Shown piece after piece: positions 1 through 10,920 of a DNA stretch of 48,575 nucleotides. The notes below the pieces were generated by a model that saw only the letters and a list, made by a program, of their open reading frames with translations, had not been told where the DNA came from and ran no database searches. The position numbers and the translations under genes were made by a program. The stretch covers positions 1 through 48,575 of the forward strand of contig VJWM01000348.1 in NCBI GenBank assembly GCA_010909165.1, read 5' to 3'. Position 1 is the stretch's first letter. Each line of letters starts with the position of its first letter. This DNA is from Anthoceros angustus (Eukaryota; Streptophyta; Anthocerotopsida; Anthocerotales; Anthocerotaceae).

Positions 1-111
1 ATGTCAAAAGCAACATGCGATCGGGCACACCGGATCATCGGGGATGACACACGGAAAAGGCAACCAAGGAAAAATTAGCCGGGACAACGAAGAAAGAGGG
101 TCATCGACAAC

Positions 112-1710
112 TTACAAAAATCACGAGTTTGATTCCCGTAGTCCACTAGGAGGCTTAGAGGTAGAAGAGGCCGGAGTGCGGTGCGTCACCATGTGTGTTG
201 GAAGGGCGGGGTGTCGGATCTGAGAGCTAAGGTTGCTAGCGGTGAATGTCGAGCCATAGGAGAGTCTTCTTGATAGTAGGGGCTACTGGGCTAGCATATT
301 TGTTAGAAAACCTATTGTGCATCATAGGGCCACCTTGCCTATTGCCACGGGTGCCTCTGGTGAGGACTTTTTGAGCTTGTCCCCATCGGACTTTGCTTTG
401 CGCATATAGGATTTTTGATTGGACCTCAACTCTGTTTCATCAAGCGATCGCATTCTTCCGTGAAGGAAGGAGGCGATCATTTCTCTATCATGAGTTTTCT
501 TGATCCGAGAATGCAACAAGGAGCCTTTGGGTGGGGTTAGTGGCAAATGCAGCGGCACCATCCAAAGATCATTTCACGTACATACATGAAGGAAATGTGG
601 CTTTCACACAATCACGGTTTTGGCCAGCATTCAGAATCTTTGAAGGCAAGCCATTGAACACGGAGGCTCGCCGAAAGAACTCATCCAAATCTTGTACCAT
701 GAACAGAGGGCTTGGTCAAACCGGATAATCGCCATTGCGGCGCCCTACCATCAACATTCAACAAATCTTGGCGGATGCATTTGATGTAAGGCTGAGCCAA
801 TTCCACCATGTTTTGTCATGGTCCTTCCCAGCCACCGGTTTTCGAGCCTTTTACCCTACACAACATCATCATCGATTCGGCATTTGGTAGCATCAAAGCA
901 AAGGCTGTTACGATTGCAAAACCCAGCCCAAGCCACATTTCCATCCACGGCCTTCGTCAAACGATGCCATTTCTTCATCACTTAGCCTACAAAGGACTTG
1001 AAAAGTTTCAGATGAAGGGTGCCAAGTAAGAGGTTAGAACCAGTCCACATCTTGTGGGAGATGGCAGCATCACCTCAATGTCCCTAGGTGCAACAAGAGA
1101 ATGGGACCTTTGCTCATGAGAGGAAACCCTCGCCAAATCATTGCCTTTGTTTCTTGTGTGGGCGACATATTCACGCATGAAGGTGCGGTCCTCCTCCGTC
1201 ATGTTGGCGGTGGGAAGCGGGATGGTTGAATCACAGCCCTCGTGAAGCATGGGCCGGGGCTCATCTTGACCCGATTGCAACCTTGAGCCTTGGCAATCCG
1301 AACTCTTTCCTCGTCCAAGCTGTTGCTTGTGCATACCGTCATTGACGACACATTGCTCCAAGTTACGCTCAATGGTTTGAAGAAGCTTCATCCCTTCATC
1401 ATCACAGTTGGAATTGGCAAGCTTGCACCAATCGTTGAATGAGAGGACCTCCGGCATGGGAGGGTGCCATCCATCACCACAACAAGCGACATCGGTGCTG
1501 CGCTATCGTGCAATTGAATTTCAGCATGAATGGAGGGGGGACAATGGAAGCAATCGCGACAGCGTACGAGAGGATCAAACCCGGCATGTGTGTAGCCCGG
1601 TGAATGAGGCGAGGAGAAACTCACGATTGCCACGAACACCAAGCCAATTTCCAACCTTAGTGAGTCAACACATTTGTGAACACCAGCATGATTAATCCAC
1701 AAGAGATTTG
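112..1710 (-). pseudogene. First coding region of the array element, copy C (unrecognised product, frameshifted)
   Basis: Minus-strand coding-like region upstream of the RT in this element. The longest open piece (1457-1008, about 149 residues) begins MPEVLSFNDWCKLANS. It continues with a hydrophilic stretch, including DDEGMKLLQTIERNLEQCVV, that reappears in copy A (22954-22748). Further downstream, pieces containing VELAQPYIKCI and LRSNQKSY are shared with copy B. Recurrence of the same peptide pieces in separate copies is the reason to treat it as coding. I recognise no domain: no GIY-YIG endonuclease, zinc knuckle or RNA-binding motif is visible. Stops and frame changes interrupt it, and some may be consensus errors because the copies differ mainly by short indels. 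It could be a separate ORF1 or the N-terminal part of one long RT polyprotein. Confidence 0.45.
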
Positions 1711-2024
1711 AGCTGCGGACTTTCTAAACCCACAAAGGTTGAAAGGATTCTTGGTGACCAAACCAAGAAACGACAAGATAGATAGATTTCCTAGACTACA
1801 TTGCATAAATGCATTTGCACGACCTAGCGGTCATTTCAAGCAAAGCTCATTTAGAGATATATTTTAAAATCCGATCGGGGAAGGATTTTCCGAAGTTCGA
1901 GACCATAGGTCTCCTAATTAAGCAACCCCATGTGTGAGATCCGACATCTGCCCCCTCCTTGGTATGAGTATATCACATTTGTAGCGTGCACCACGGATGA
2001 TTGTGTAAAGGCATGCAATGTGGC

Positions 2025-2029
2025 AATTT
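2025..2029. repeat. Target site duplication, left copy (aattt)
   Basis: The five bases immediately before the copia 5' LTR are aattt, and the same five follow the 3' LTR at 9140-9144. The uninterrupted site is present in copy B at 16604-16608 and in copy A at 23492-23496, with matching flanks on both sides. This fixes the exact ends of the insertion. Confidence 0.9.
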
Positions 2030-2306
2030 TGATGAAATATGACCCTGTTAGGGCACTCTTCACTAGGGCACCTAAGGCTATTAATTAATTTAGTTCTTAG
2101 GGCTTTAGGTAGTTTAATGAGTAGTTAGTTGTTACAACCACTTAGAGGTTAGAACTACTTATGGTTATACCAATGGTTATAACCAGGTTATAACCACCTA
2201 GCCTATATAAAGGCTTTGTACTTTCTATTATAATCAATGCATACAACTTTTGTGCAAAGCTTTCTCCCTTGCTATGTTTTGCTACCTAGAGCTATGATTC
2301 TCATCA
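2030..2306 (+). repeat. 5' LTR of copia element 1
   Basis: Begins TGATGAAATATG and ends GATTCTCATCA, with short inverted ends (TGATGA/TCATCA). It matches 8866-9139 along its length, differing by a few substitutions and small indels. Contains a TATA box and GGTTATAACC palindromes. The primer site follows directly. Confidence 0.93.
2163..2211 (+). promoter_or_regulatory. LTR promoter: GGTTATAACC palindromes plus TATA box
   Basis: A TATATAAA box lies at 2204-2211. Just upstream are two perfect 10-bp palindromes GGTTATAACC (2175-2184 and 2186-2195) and a variant at 2163-2171. In the 3' LTR the corresponding sites are the variant GGTTACAACC at 8999-9008, a perfect copy at 9016-9025, and TATATAAA at 9034-9041. 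Use as an activator site is inferred from position and repetition. Confidence 0.6.
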
Positions 2307-2317
2307 TGGTATCGAGC
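2307..2317 (+). other. Primer binding site, initiator-Met tRNA type
   Basis: TGGTATCGAGC begins at the first base after the 5' LTR. Plant copia elements typically carry TGGTATCAGAGC here, complementary to the 3' end of initiator methionine tRNA. This copy lacks one base relative to that form, and copia element 2 has exactly the same variant. Confidence 0.8.
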
Positions 2318-2478
2318 ATTCTGCTCTCTATTTGCATTGGACAACTTGACTGATCTACTCTTCTTCTTCATCTTCTTCATTTCTTTTTAGAAGATGCATA
2401 GATTCTTTAGATTGCATGTCATAGATTGTCATCATGTTGCTTCCTTAATCTTCAATAATGCACACTGCATCCAATCCT

Positions 2479-3915
2479 TCTTCGATGGATCCTTCAATCC
2501 TTGCAAGGCTATTGGAAGAAGATTAAGGCTGCAAGACAAGAGATAGAATATAGGAATGCAAAGATTAGAATTGCTAGGAAGTCTAGTAAGATAGTAGGAG
2601 ATTCCATACTTATTGCTAACTTCATTGGCTCTATTCTAATCAAAGTAGAAGATCAAGGAGGGATAGAAATTGCTAGAAGAAACTTGCTTACTATCTTTAG
2701 TTTAAGTCAAGTGAAAGCAATTGAACTCGCTCTTGATCATATCCCAAATCTACAAGGCGTCCTCTTCCTCCTGTCTCCAATGCGGGTTTACAACAACACA
2801 AGAAACTTCCGGTTCGATAAAGACTCTCGCCAGAGAACCACGTCAACACACCCTCGCAGAACAAGCATAGAGGAGTTAGCAAGAGAAGTGCGTGATCTCA
2901 ATAAGCGCCTCCTTGAGCATCGATCCAAACATCTTGATCTTCATCACAAACTTTCCCTTACTGCTCGTCATCCGACAAACACGCCCGGTCTGAGAAAAGG
3001 TTTCTTCTTGTTTTGCTCCTTGCGCCCTGCATGATGATGAGGAAATGCGACTCTAAAAGCAATAACCGCAATGGTGGTTCCGGCGTGACGATCGAGAGGA
3101 GAGGCGGATCCACCCAAAGATGAAGTACGACCTTCCGTGGTGAATCACAACTATGGTGGCTTTAAGGAAAAGGAAGATTCAATGGGCGGGCGTGGCGTTT
3201 GGCGCTGCGAATGCGTGCACTTTTCCAATCGAGACCTATGGGACGTTGTAAGTGGGTCCACACCCAAACCACTGGGGCTCAGAGCAAAGAAACACAGGGA
3301 CGCCGAGGATGAAAAGCTCAAGACCTCCGATCTGGACTAGCCCTAATATGGTAAGACAATGCGTCAAGCAAAACTTCTAACAGATGTGGGATCACCTTGC
3401 TCGATTATATTCTTCAAGAGATGTGATGAGTATGATGACCGATCAACTTCTTCAATCAAGATGAAGGAATCGACTCTCGAACACCATATCAACACTTTCC
3501 GGAAGCTAGATCTCAATATGAAAAGCGCCACCAACACCTCCGTCCGAACTTGTTGCATTCCTTGTTCTCTTGATTTCCCTCCCACCCTCCTAGACCATTT
3601 CTCACCACACGAGCAGTTCGACAAGCCCAAAAGAATTCGCGGTTTGATGCGGGAGACCTCGACATCGTGTCGCAGAACTCGAGCCATGATTCGAGGAGTC
3701 CATCGGCGCCATGAGCCCAAGTCCAGGCGGTGATGTCTGTTGGAAGAGGCGAGAGGAAGAGGCGCGGCAAAAGTTCTCCTTCCAATAGACACCTTATTCC
3801 ACACCAAACAAATATCATGGCGAATCCAACTCTTCCACACCTTCCGGTACCAAAAGAGTGGAATTATTTGTAATTGGTGCGAATACCTAATCACATGGAA
3901 AAGGAGTAGAAAGAA
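2479..3915 (+). pseudogene. copia element 1 gag, frameshifted
   Basis: Capsid/nucleocapsid region of the copia element. Translation probably starts at an ATG near 2485, followed by a frameshift into an open run (2501-3034) carrying WKKIKAARQE. Copia element 2 has the equivalent WRNIKAARQE next to its gag start. Downstream pieces include FKEKEDS and LWDVVSGS (3137-3340), which match the copia gag pattern of an early aromatic/Lys segment followed by an LW(D/E)-V core. Near 3869-3910, CNWCEY followed by a displaced H and MEK-like residues is the remnant of a CCHC zinc knuckle. At least four frame changes separate these pieces. It cannot make an intact Gag as written. Confidence 0.75.
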
Positions 3916-4079
3916 GAAGAATGGGAACCTAGATCGAGGCCCGCCGCTCATGTTGCTTCAAGAAACACTCTTCATCAACAACACGTGCTCACTATTTGCC
4001 TTGCATCCTCTAAGCCGCAACCGCTTATTGGTACACAGACGGTGGAGCAACATCACATATCTGCTACAACAAAGACTCC

Positions 4080-5300
4080 TTGAGTCATACCCACCCACGG
4101 GACCATTTGTTCTCACATGATCACCCTTCCCATAGCGGGCCTAGGTTGTTGTACTCGATGTGATTCGTCGACTCTTCATCTTCATCAAGTCCTCCATGTT
4201 CGCCATGTGCAAAAACCTAGTGTCACCGCTAGTCTTTGCAAAGAACATACACATGGTCCTTTTATATGCCGATAGTTGTTCCTTTCCTACCTCAAGAATA
4301 GAACACACACTCGCCGGCATCTTAGAAGATGGACTCTATAGATTGTCGATCAAAGTAGGAGCCACACACATTCGATGTAGCCTCCCAACATTGCACAACC
4401 AACACACGATGCTCGGCATTGTAGATTAGGTCACCCTAATAGTCGAAGTTACTCCAAATGTCTAGAGACAACTAGAACACCCCTCTCCAAGGTTCACAAC
4501 TTAGATTGGTGCGAAACTGTGTCCTCACAAAAGCGTCACAGAACCTTTCAAAATCCATCTCCTCAAAGGGCCAAGTCACCTTTAGAGATAGTACACACAG
4601 ACATTTGTGGACCCTCTCTACACCCTCCTTTGGTAGTAGATACTTCTTAACTTTCACGGATTGTTTACGCCTCTCCTACATCCTCACACAAAAGAGTGAA
4701 ACTTATCGGTTTTCAAGGATTACATGGCATGGGCGTAAAGGCTTACTGATCACAAACTCAAGACCTTACGTTCCGACAACGGTGGAGAGTTTACATCTCA
4801 TAGATTTGCTGAATTTTGTCTGAAGGCGTAGCTCAACAATTAAGTGTAGTATACACTCCTCGGCAAAATGGCGTCATGAAAAAGAATCTCCGCCTCCAAG
4901 AGATTACAGTTGCTTAACACAAGCTAACTTATCCAAAGCTTATTGAGGCCCTCCTTACAACAACCTATCTCATGAATCGCGCCGACTTCCTCGATTCAAG
5001 GTATGACTCCATATGAAGCATTGGCAACAAGCCTTCCATAGATCACCTTGATTTTTGGCTCTCCATATGTCTTTATCCCTAAAGTACAACGCAAGTTAGA
5101 TCCAAAAGCTGCCAAATATCTATTTATTGGCTACCAAGGCATCAAAGGTTACAAGCTATTTGAACCCACAACACGGAAGCTTATATATGCCGAGTGTTAC
5201 TTTTCATGAGTCTTACCTCTTTTCCCCTGGGAGCTGGTACATCCGGCCACAGGCGTCTCTTCAAGAGCCCTCGGATACCTCCTCATTTGATGATAATTAT
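4080..5300 (+). pseudogene. copia element 1 protease/integrase region, frameshifted
   Basis: A GAG-pre-integrase signature (CRLGHPNS) lies near 4420-4460. The integrase core follows: VHTDICGP near 4585-4610 carries the first catalytic Asp, and LRSDNGGEF near 4762-4795 carries the second. The third catalytic position is damaged: QNGV is followed by MKK where the family normally has A-E-x-K/N (near 4865-4885). No clear protease Asp motif can be read between 4080 and 4300. The reading frame changes several times. The neighbouring copia element 2 keeps the complete D, D, E pattern, which supports the identification. Confidence 0.8.
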
Positions 5301-5453
5301 ATCACTCAATTTCCAGTTCGCCTCGTGTTCCGTGGTTGAACCTCTTGCGGGAGGAGGAGGAGTTAGCATCTATTCCACGAACACCACGGATGGCGACAAC
5401 ATTCAAGTCGAGGAGCCGGTGACACTCTTTATGAAGAGCATGATGACCCTCCT

Positions 5454-7138
5454 GTGAATGACATGGAGCACCAGGATCCTATTGATGTTCCTGCTCCAGT
5501 GGAAGATGCACCAGAACCTACACAAAGGTACAACTTAAGAACCCGTCCTGCAATCCCCGGACCCGCAGGATGGAAGGAACCTCCTTTAGGATATCTAGCT
5601 GTTTTTGATGATCCTCTTCCCCCTGTATCACTTTACTCACAAGCTGTATACAAGGCAACCATAGATCCAGAAGAACCTCTTACCTTAAAACAAGCTTTCT
5701 CTTCTCCTGAAAAAGACTTATGGAAGGTAGCTGTAGATTCTGAATATAACTCTCTCATTAGTAACTCTACATGGGAATTGGTTAAGCCACCTAAGGGTAG
5801 GAAGATAGTCACCAGCAAATGGGTATTCAAAATTAAGAGAAAAGGAGATGGTTCCATTGAGAGATACAAAACGCCTTGTGGGATTCACCCGGATACGGGT
5901 TTAGATTACCTCCCATGGGCCACATTCGAGCAAAGTTTGCTTCCCTTAGAATAATCTTCGCCTATGTGACCCATCATGATCTTGAGCTCCATATGATGGA
6001 TGTGAAGACATATCTCTATGGTCTTCAAGAAGAAATCTACATGAAACAGCCCAAGGTTATGAGGTTAAAGGCAAGGAAGATTGGGTGCAGACTAATTAAA
6101 GGCTTGTATTAAGCAATGGTAAAATTGGAATATGGACATACATGTGAAACTCATCAAAGAGGCTTGCAAAGTGATGCCGCATGTATATCCTAATATCGTG
6201 CAATGATACCTTTTACTTATTGCTCTCGTCGGCGTATTCATGGCCACAAACTCTCTTACTCTCCTAGCCGAGATCAAAAGTCGGCTCAAGACTTTTGAAA
6301 TGTAGGAGAAATGACATATGCACTTGGTGTCAACATTATTAGAGATCGAGCAAACAAGACTAGTATTGTTCAAACCAAGTACATTAAAGAAAGTTTAACC
6401 AAGTTTGGACTTGAAGATGCGAAACCGCCCTACACCTTTTGCTAGCGGTCGCTTACCATGGATATGAGTCCAAAGACGACAAGATAAGTTGGAAATGTCG
6501 GCATCCCATATCGACATCTGTTGGCACACTTATATATTTATCCAACTTCACGACCGGATATATCTTTCGAGCTCTGCTCACAATTCACGAGAACCACAGG
6601 CGTGAACACGGATGTCAACTAAGCGCATATTCGGATACCTCAAGGGTACCATGCACAGGATTGACATTCAAGTATACACCGAGCATAAAAGGCGTTGACA
6701 TTAACGACTTCGACGCCGACTATCTTTGGTGACCTCGAGATCCGTATCAGTGCGTCGCTATTGGGGAGCACCAATATCCTGGTCAAGTAAGAAACAACCA
6801 ACCATAGCCTTGTCCGAGAGTCGAGTATAGAGTACTAACCTCGGTTGCTAAAGACATAGTATGGACTAGGCTAACCTTGAGTGAACTTCATCACAAGCGG
6901 AAAAGCCCACCTTGTTGTTGAGTGATAGTCTGGAGCTATAGCCTTGTCAAGGAACCCTCTTCCACTCTAGAACTAAACATATTATTGTCGAATATCATTA
7001 TATCGGAGAGAAAATAGAGGATAAAACTATAGATATTAGTTATGTTCAAACTTTAGATAATGCGGTGATTTATTAACAAAGTCACTAGGCATTGAACATA
7101 GGAAACATATGAAATGTTTAGGTATATTGGACACCTAA
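5454..7138 (+). pseudogene. copia element 1 reverse transcriptase and RNase H, frameshifted
   Basis: The longest open piece (5454-5954, 166 residues) is the N-terminal part of a copia-type reverse transcriptase. It has the YNLRTRP linker, then a region ending NSTWELVKPPKGRK and SKWVFKIKRK. Further pieces are MDVKTYLYGLQEEIYMKQP (near 5995-6050), TYALGVNIIRD (near 6310), SVGTLIYLSN (near 6520) and YTPSI followed by DFDADY (near 6670-6725). The RNase H part ends with LLTKSLGIEHRKHMKCLGIL and a stop at 7136-7138. The catalytic YVDD is not readable in one frame. Several segments are deleted compared with a full pol, so the gene is non-functional as written. Confidence 0.85.
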
Positions 7139-8854
7139 GCCTCCATTAGTTCATCCTAGCACTAAATTGGTCTACTTAAGATAACCTTAGTAATCCAATA
7201 TTCTATTCTAAGTCTTGAACAATCATCCTCAATCTTAACATAGGCCCGTATGCATCCTCTCCTTCATACATAGTTGAGGTGCTCTCTAGAAAATAATATT
7301 AAAATATTAAATAATATTTTGCTAATTAAAACTTTTCATATTCTCTTAACCTCAAGAATACTCACGATAGACATGGATCATATGCAAAATTCTTCAAACG
7401 ATACATAACCCGTATCATATGTATCTTAGTTTCGCAAACATAGGAGCATGGAGGTCGTCGAATTCCCCTTTCATATTAGTGATTATATAGATGAGCTTCA
7501 CATCATCACCCTTGGGATATATGCGGGTTTCCGAATCCTATGTTTCCTATTCTATGTCTTTCTTGAGGCGGAAAGAAACCTAAAATGGGCAAGATTTTAG
7601 CAAGAGAAAATAAGTTAGAACACCTTTTTAGAGTCACAAAAGCATGTCTACCTTTTCATTTTTCTCATTTTCTTCATTTTCCATTTCATTTTCCTTTTTC
7701 CCATAATTTTCCATACATAAATCTGCGAAAATAGTATCAGAAAATTCATCACAATTAATATTTTGAAACTGGAAAATGGTCATTTGAAGATGCCCACAAA
7801 CGGGCTTACAACTAGGTGCCTCTCCTCATGACAAAAGGGGGCATCCTCCAAGGTGCCTCCCTTCACGACAGGGGAATGCCTGCTATACCATCTTTCTATC
7901 TTACTTGAGATTTCAGCCTCCCTTCATCGTGAGCGGAAGCCTTCAATGAAGATTCTTCCGAGGCACTTGTATCGAGATAAGAGAACAATCTCGGATTTCT
8001 TCCCACAGAGCTTTGAAATCTTCCTCGACGATCTCTCACGCCTGGTGACGACATCTGCAGTTGGAGCAGTGTTGGCTTGGGATTAGCGGCACTTTTGAGA
8101 AATTGAGACAAGACATGCAGATCTTTCTTTAATCTCCGGCTTGGGTGAGACACTCCGCATATGGCGGCACTCACACATCAATGGCGATCTTCAAGCCTGC
8201 AGAACAAATTCCACCTCTCCCGGTGACTTCAACCTCTACGAGCTCGGACCACTTCATCCCACAGAAAACGTGGTGGGCTCTCCACAAAGGTTGGAATCCA
8301 TTTAGATGCGTGAGGATCACCGTCGCCAAGTGGGGCGTCGCTCCTCGGAGGCGGTCCCTCCCGCATCTCTTCTTTTCTTCCACTGCGCAGGTTGGCACCC
8401 ATCTACTTGCGCAGACACCAGTGATCCGCACATGGGCGGGCCGCGCCCGATGGCGCGCTCCTCGACGGGGCCACCCCGTTTTGTCAGGCGCCATATGCAA
8501 GTTCTTTGTGCTTCATGAGCGGGAGGCGGGAGGCCGGAGGCGGGGCGAGGAGGAGGAATAAAAATATGGGGTTTCACGCATGACCCCCATGGTATACGGG
8601 GCATCATATCATCCATTTAATGGGTTTAACATTTAATGGTTTTAAGTTTTACTTTTTACCTTTTACCTTGTTTAGGAATTTACCATTTCCTAATTAAGTT
8701 TTTGGTAATTAATTTTGATTACATTAAATTCTGCTTAAATGTAACTTAAGCCAGTTTTAATTGTTTTCTTAGTTAGTGGATAGCTTTCAAGTTAGTGGGA
8801 GCTAACTAGCCTTTTAGTCTCATTTTGAAGCTGATTCTTCACACCTAGTTCATA
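7139..8854 (+). other. Long 3' region of copia element 1, no gene recognised
   Basis: About 1.7 kb between the pol stop and the purine tract. The first part (7139-7800) is AT-rich. The part from 7800 to 8560 is less AT-rich, with a GC-rich block at 8300-8560, and has open runs on both strands, none with a recognisable domain or clear start signal. The last 100 bp before the LTR resembles the same position in copia element 2. The middle does not visibly match that element, so the two 3' regions seem to have different contents. Confidence 0.5.
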
Positions 8855-8865
8855 GTGAGTGGGAG
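8855..8865 (+). other. Polypurine tract of copia element 1
   Basis: GTGAGTGGGAG lies directly before the 3' LTR and would prime plus-strand synthesis. The same sequence lies next to the 3' LTR of copia element 2 on the opposite strand (38660-38670). Confidence 0.75.
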
Positions 8866-9139
8866 TGATGAAATATGACCTATTTAGGGCACTCTTCACT
8901 AGGGCACCTAAGGCTATTAATTAATTTAGTTCTTAGGGCTTTAGGTAGTTTAATGAGTAGTTAGTTGTTACAACCACTTAGAGGTTAGAACTACTTATGG
9001 TTACAACCACCTTATGGTTATAACCACCTAGCCTATATAAAGGCTTTGTACTTTCTATTATAATCAATGCATACAACTTTTGTGCAAAGCTTTCTACTTC
9101 TTTATGTTTTGCTACCTAGAGCAGCTATGATTCTCATCA
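8866..9139 (+). repeat. 3' LTR of copia element 1
   Basis: Direct repeat of 2030-2306, starting TGATGAAATATG and ending TCTCATCA, followed by the right-hand target duplication aattt at 9140-9144. Differences from the 5' LTR are a few substitutions and small indels. Confidence 0.93.
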
Positions 9140-9144
9140 AATTT
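9140..9144. repeat. Target site duplication, right copy (aattt)
   Basis: Matches 2025-2029. The sequence that follows (cggcccgttggtaag) continues the array repeat as in copies A and B. Confidence 0.9.
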
Positions 9145-9399
9145 CGGCCCGTTGGTAAGTAGTTAGACCTACATCGAATCGACAGAAGTGAACCAAGATG
9201 TCTATAAGCACTCTTCCATTTTTCAGCATGCTAGCAACTGTGATCAACAGTAAATAGGAACATCACCGCTCATGAGAGAGAAAAATCATGCATGTCACCA
9301 TTAATTTCGTGGTTGTCAAAGTAGCGTAAGACTAGTTCACCATTTGTGGTCCATGGTTGGTATGTCACCGTAAGTTATCAAAAACCTTTTACGCAAGCA

Positions 9400-9990
9400 T
9401 CCTTGTAGGTAGTGTGCATCTATAGCCTGCTTTTCTCCAAATCATACCGTCTCAATATCACAAACCCACATGCATCCTTGCAAAGAAGCGAGTGTGCATC
9501 ATTGCTTGCATTGTTTTCTAGGCCGTTCATCGTCTCAATCATCAAACACCCACATGCATCCTTGCGCAAGTATACATCCACATACATCGCTTTTTCTCCG
9601 GCCGCTCATGAGTCTCAACCATTACATACCTACTCAGATGCTTGGGCAAACAGCTGCATCCACTTGATGAGCATCGCTTTTTGGCCACTAGTCTCACCAG
9701 CCTTAATTTCATACACATCCTTGCAAAGAACAAACGCGGCCCACCCGAGATCGTAGCCTCCATCATCACACACGTATCATTGTCACCAATAGACAGTGCA
9801 CCCATCGCATCTTTTTCTCTCCAAGTCGCTCACCGCCCATCACACACTTCCTTGCAGCATACCACCGTATCATTTTCTCATCAAGTTGCACCAATCTCAA
9901 TCACTACACATCCTCATGCATTCTCGCAGAAGCAAACGGCGCGCTTATTGCCGATCGCTTTTCTCTCCAGCCGCACGCACCACATCACAA
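9400..9990 (-). repeat. ~80-bp-period minisatellite in the 5' region of array copy C
   Basis: Degenerate tandem repeat with a recurring core of CACATGCATCCTTGC, GTCTCAATCATCACA and TTTTCTC-GGCCGCTCA, roughly every 75-85 bp, about seven times. The same block is present at 16850-17440 and 23750-24330. Open runs through it are by-products of the repeat and carry no recognisable domain. Confidence 0.7.
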
Positions 9991-10034
9991 GCCCACGTGG
10001 GTCAAGACCCGCACATCACCGATCCCAGCTGGTT

Positions 10035-10920
10035 GTGACAAAAGGATTGGCGCGCATGGCCATCCGGTCAAGTTTTAGATCGACAACCCGTCTGATCCAC
10101 CCATCCCGCCCATCCAAAGATCCACCGTGGCAAAGACATCATGCTAATCACCACAGACACCAATTCCAGATTGAACATCCACCGTGGTAGCAAAACCATC
10201 GGGTCGTCTCACCGCTTGCGCGCCTTGTATGGCTCCAAGCATCGGGCAGCTACAGTAACCGTCAAACCATATGGTCATCATTCCCAAGCAATCCATGAGC
10301 GGCGGCGCGGGAGCGAAAACCAGCAATCCTCCAACCGTCCGGTCAAAATCGCGGCCCAAAGAGGCGCAGACAATCAATCAGCCCACGCCCTTTTTCTTGC
10401 CCATAGTCGATCCTCACCGAGGCGTCGACACACCTCTCCGTGAGACGGTCACCAAGCAAATTACCGGTAGCGATGGTCATCCTGCTCACGCTTTAGATCG
10501 ACGACAACCCCGTCTCCTGATCCACCCATGCATATCCGCACCCACCAGGCAGACGTGCTATGCACCGCGACATCAATTTCCAGCTTAATGAAAGCACCAT
10601 CGTGGAAGCAAAACCAAGGTCGAAGACCACTTGCACGCGCCACTTGTATGGCTCCAAGCACAGCCGTGGAACCTCAACCGAGATAATGATTCCTAGCAAG
10701 CAATCCATGAGCGATGGCAGGGAGCAGAAACCAGGTCCAACCCGTCCGATCAAAAGCGCGTCCAAAGAGGCCCTTGTCCTCGGACTCCCAATATTCCAAA
10801 GGCAATCTTACAAGACACCAACAGCAGTACATCCAACCGTGGTAGCAACGATATATGCAAAACTAGATCGACATCCCGCCGCAAGCTTAAGCGAGCATCC
10901 GGTAGCACAATATCTATCTC
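10035..10920 (-). repeat. ~400-bp direct repeats in the 5' region of array copy C
   Basis: The phrase TAGATCGACA(A/T)CCCG recurs at 10076, 10494 and 10864. The first two periods share many further blocks in the same order: CACCAATTTCCAG-like, TGGCTCCAAGCA, CAAGCAATCCATGAGCG, and GTC(C)GATCAAAA followed by CCAAAGAGGC. The third is partial. Copies B and A have the same structure at 17480-18370 and 24375-25220. Confidence 0.75.

Larger units (their letters stand above)
2030..9139 (+). mobile_element. Ty1/copia LTR retrotransposon 1, degenerate, inserted in array copy C
   Basis: Element of about 7.1 kb with LTRs of 277 and 274 bp that start TGATGA and end TCATCA, a 5-bp target duplication, a primer site and a purine tract. 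Internal order is gag, integrase, reverse transcriptase, RNase H, which defines the copia group (integrase before RT). The LTRs are close to identical apart from a few short changes, so insertion is fairly recent, yet the coding region has many frameshifts and stops. It shares LTR motifs, primer site, purine tract and gag start with the minus-strand copia element at 38396-45650, so both belong to one family. A 1.7-kb stretch between the end of pol and the 3' LTR is unusually long. Confidence 0.93.

Noticed and set aside
8171-8616. Overlapping open runs of about 100 residues on both strands near 8150-8616
   Set aside because: GC-rich, overlapping in several frames on both strands, no domain, and inside the copia 3' region.
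9642-10190. 182-residue plus-strand open run, and similar His/Ser/Pro-rich runs in copies A and B
   Set aside because: It lies in the minisatellite and direct repeats, is not kept open between copies and is antisense to the element.
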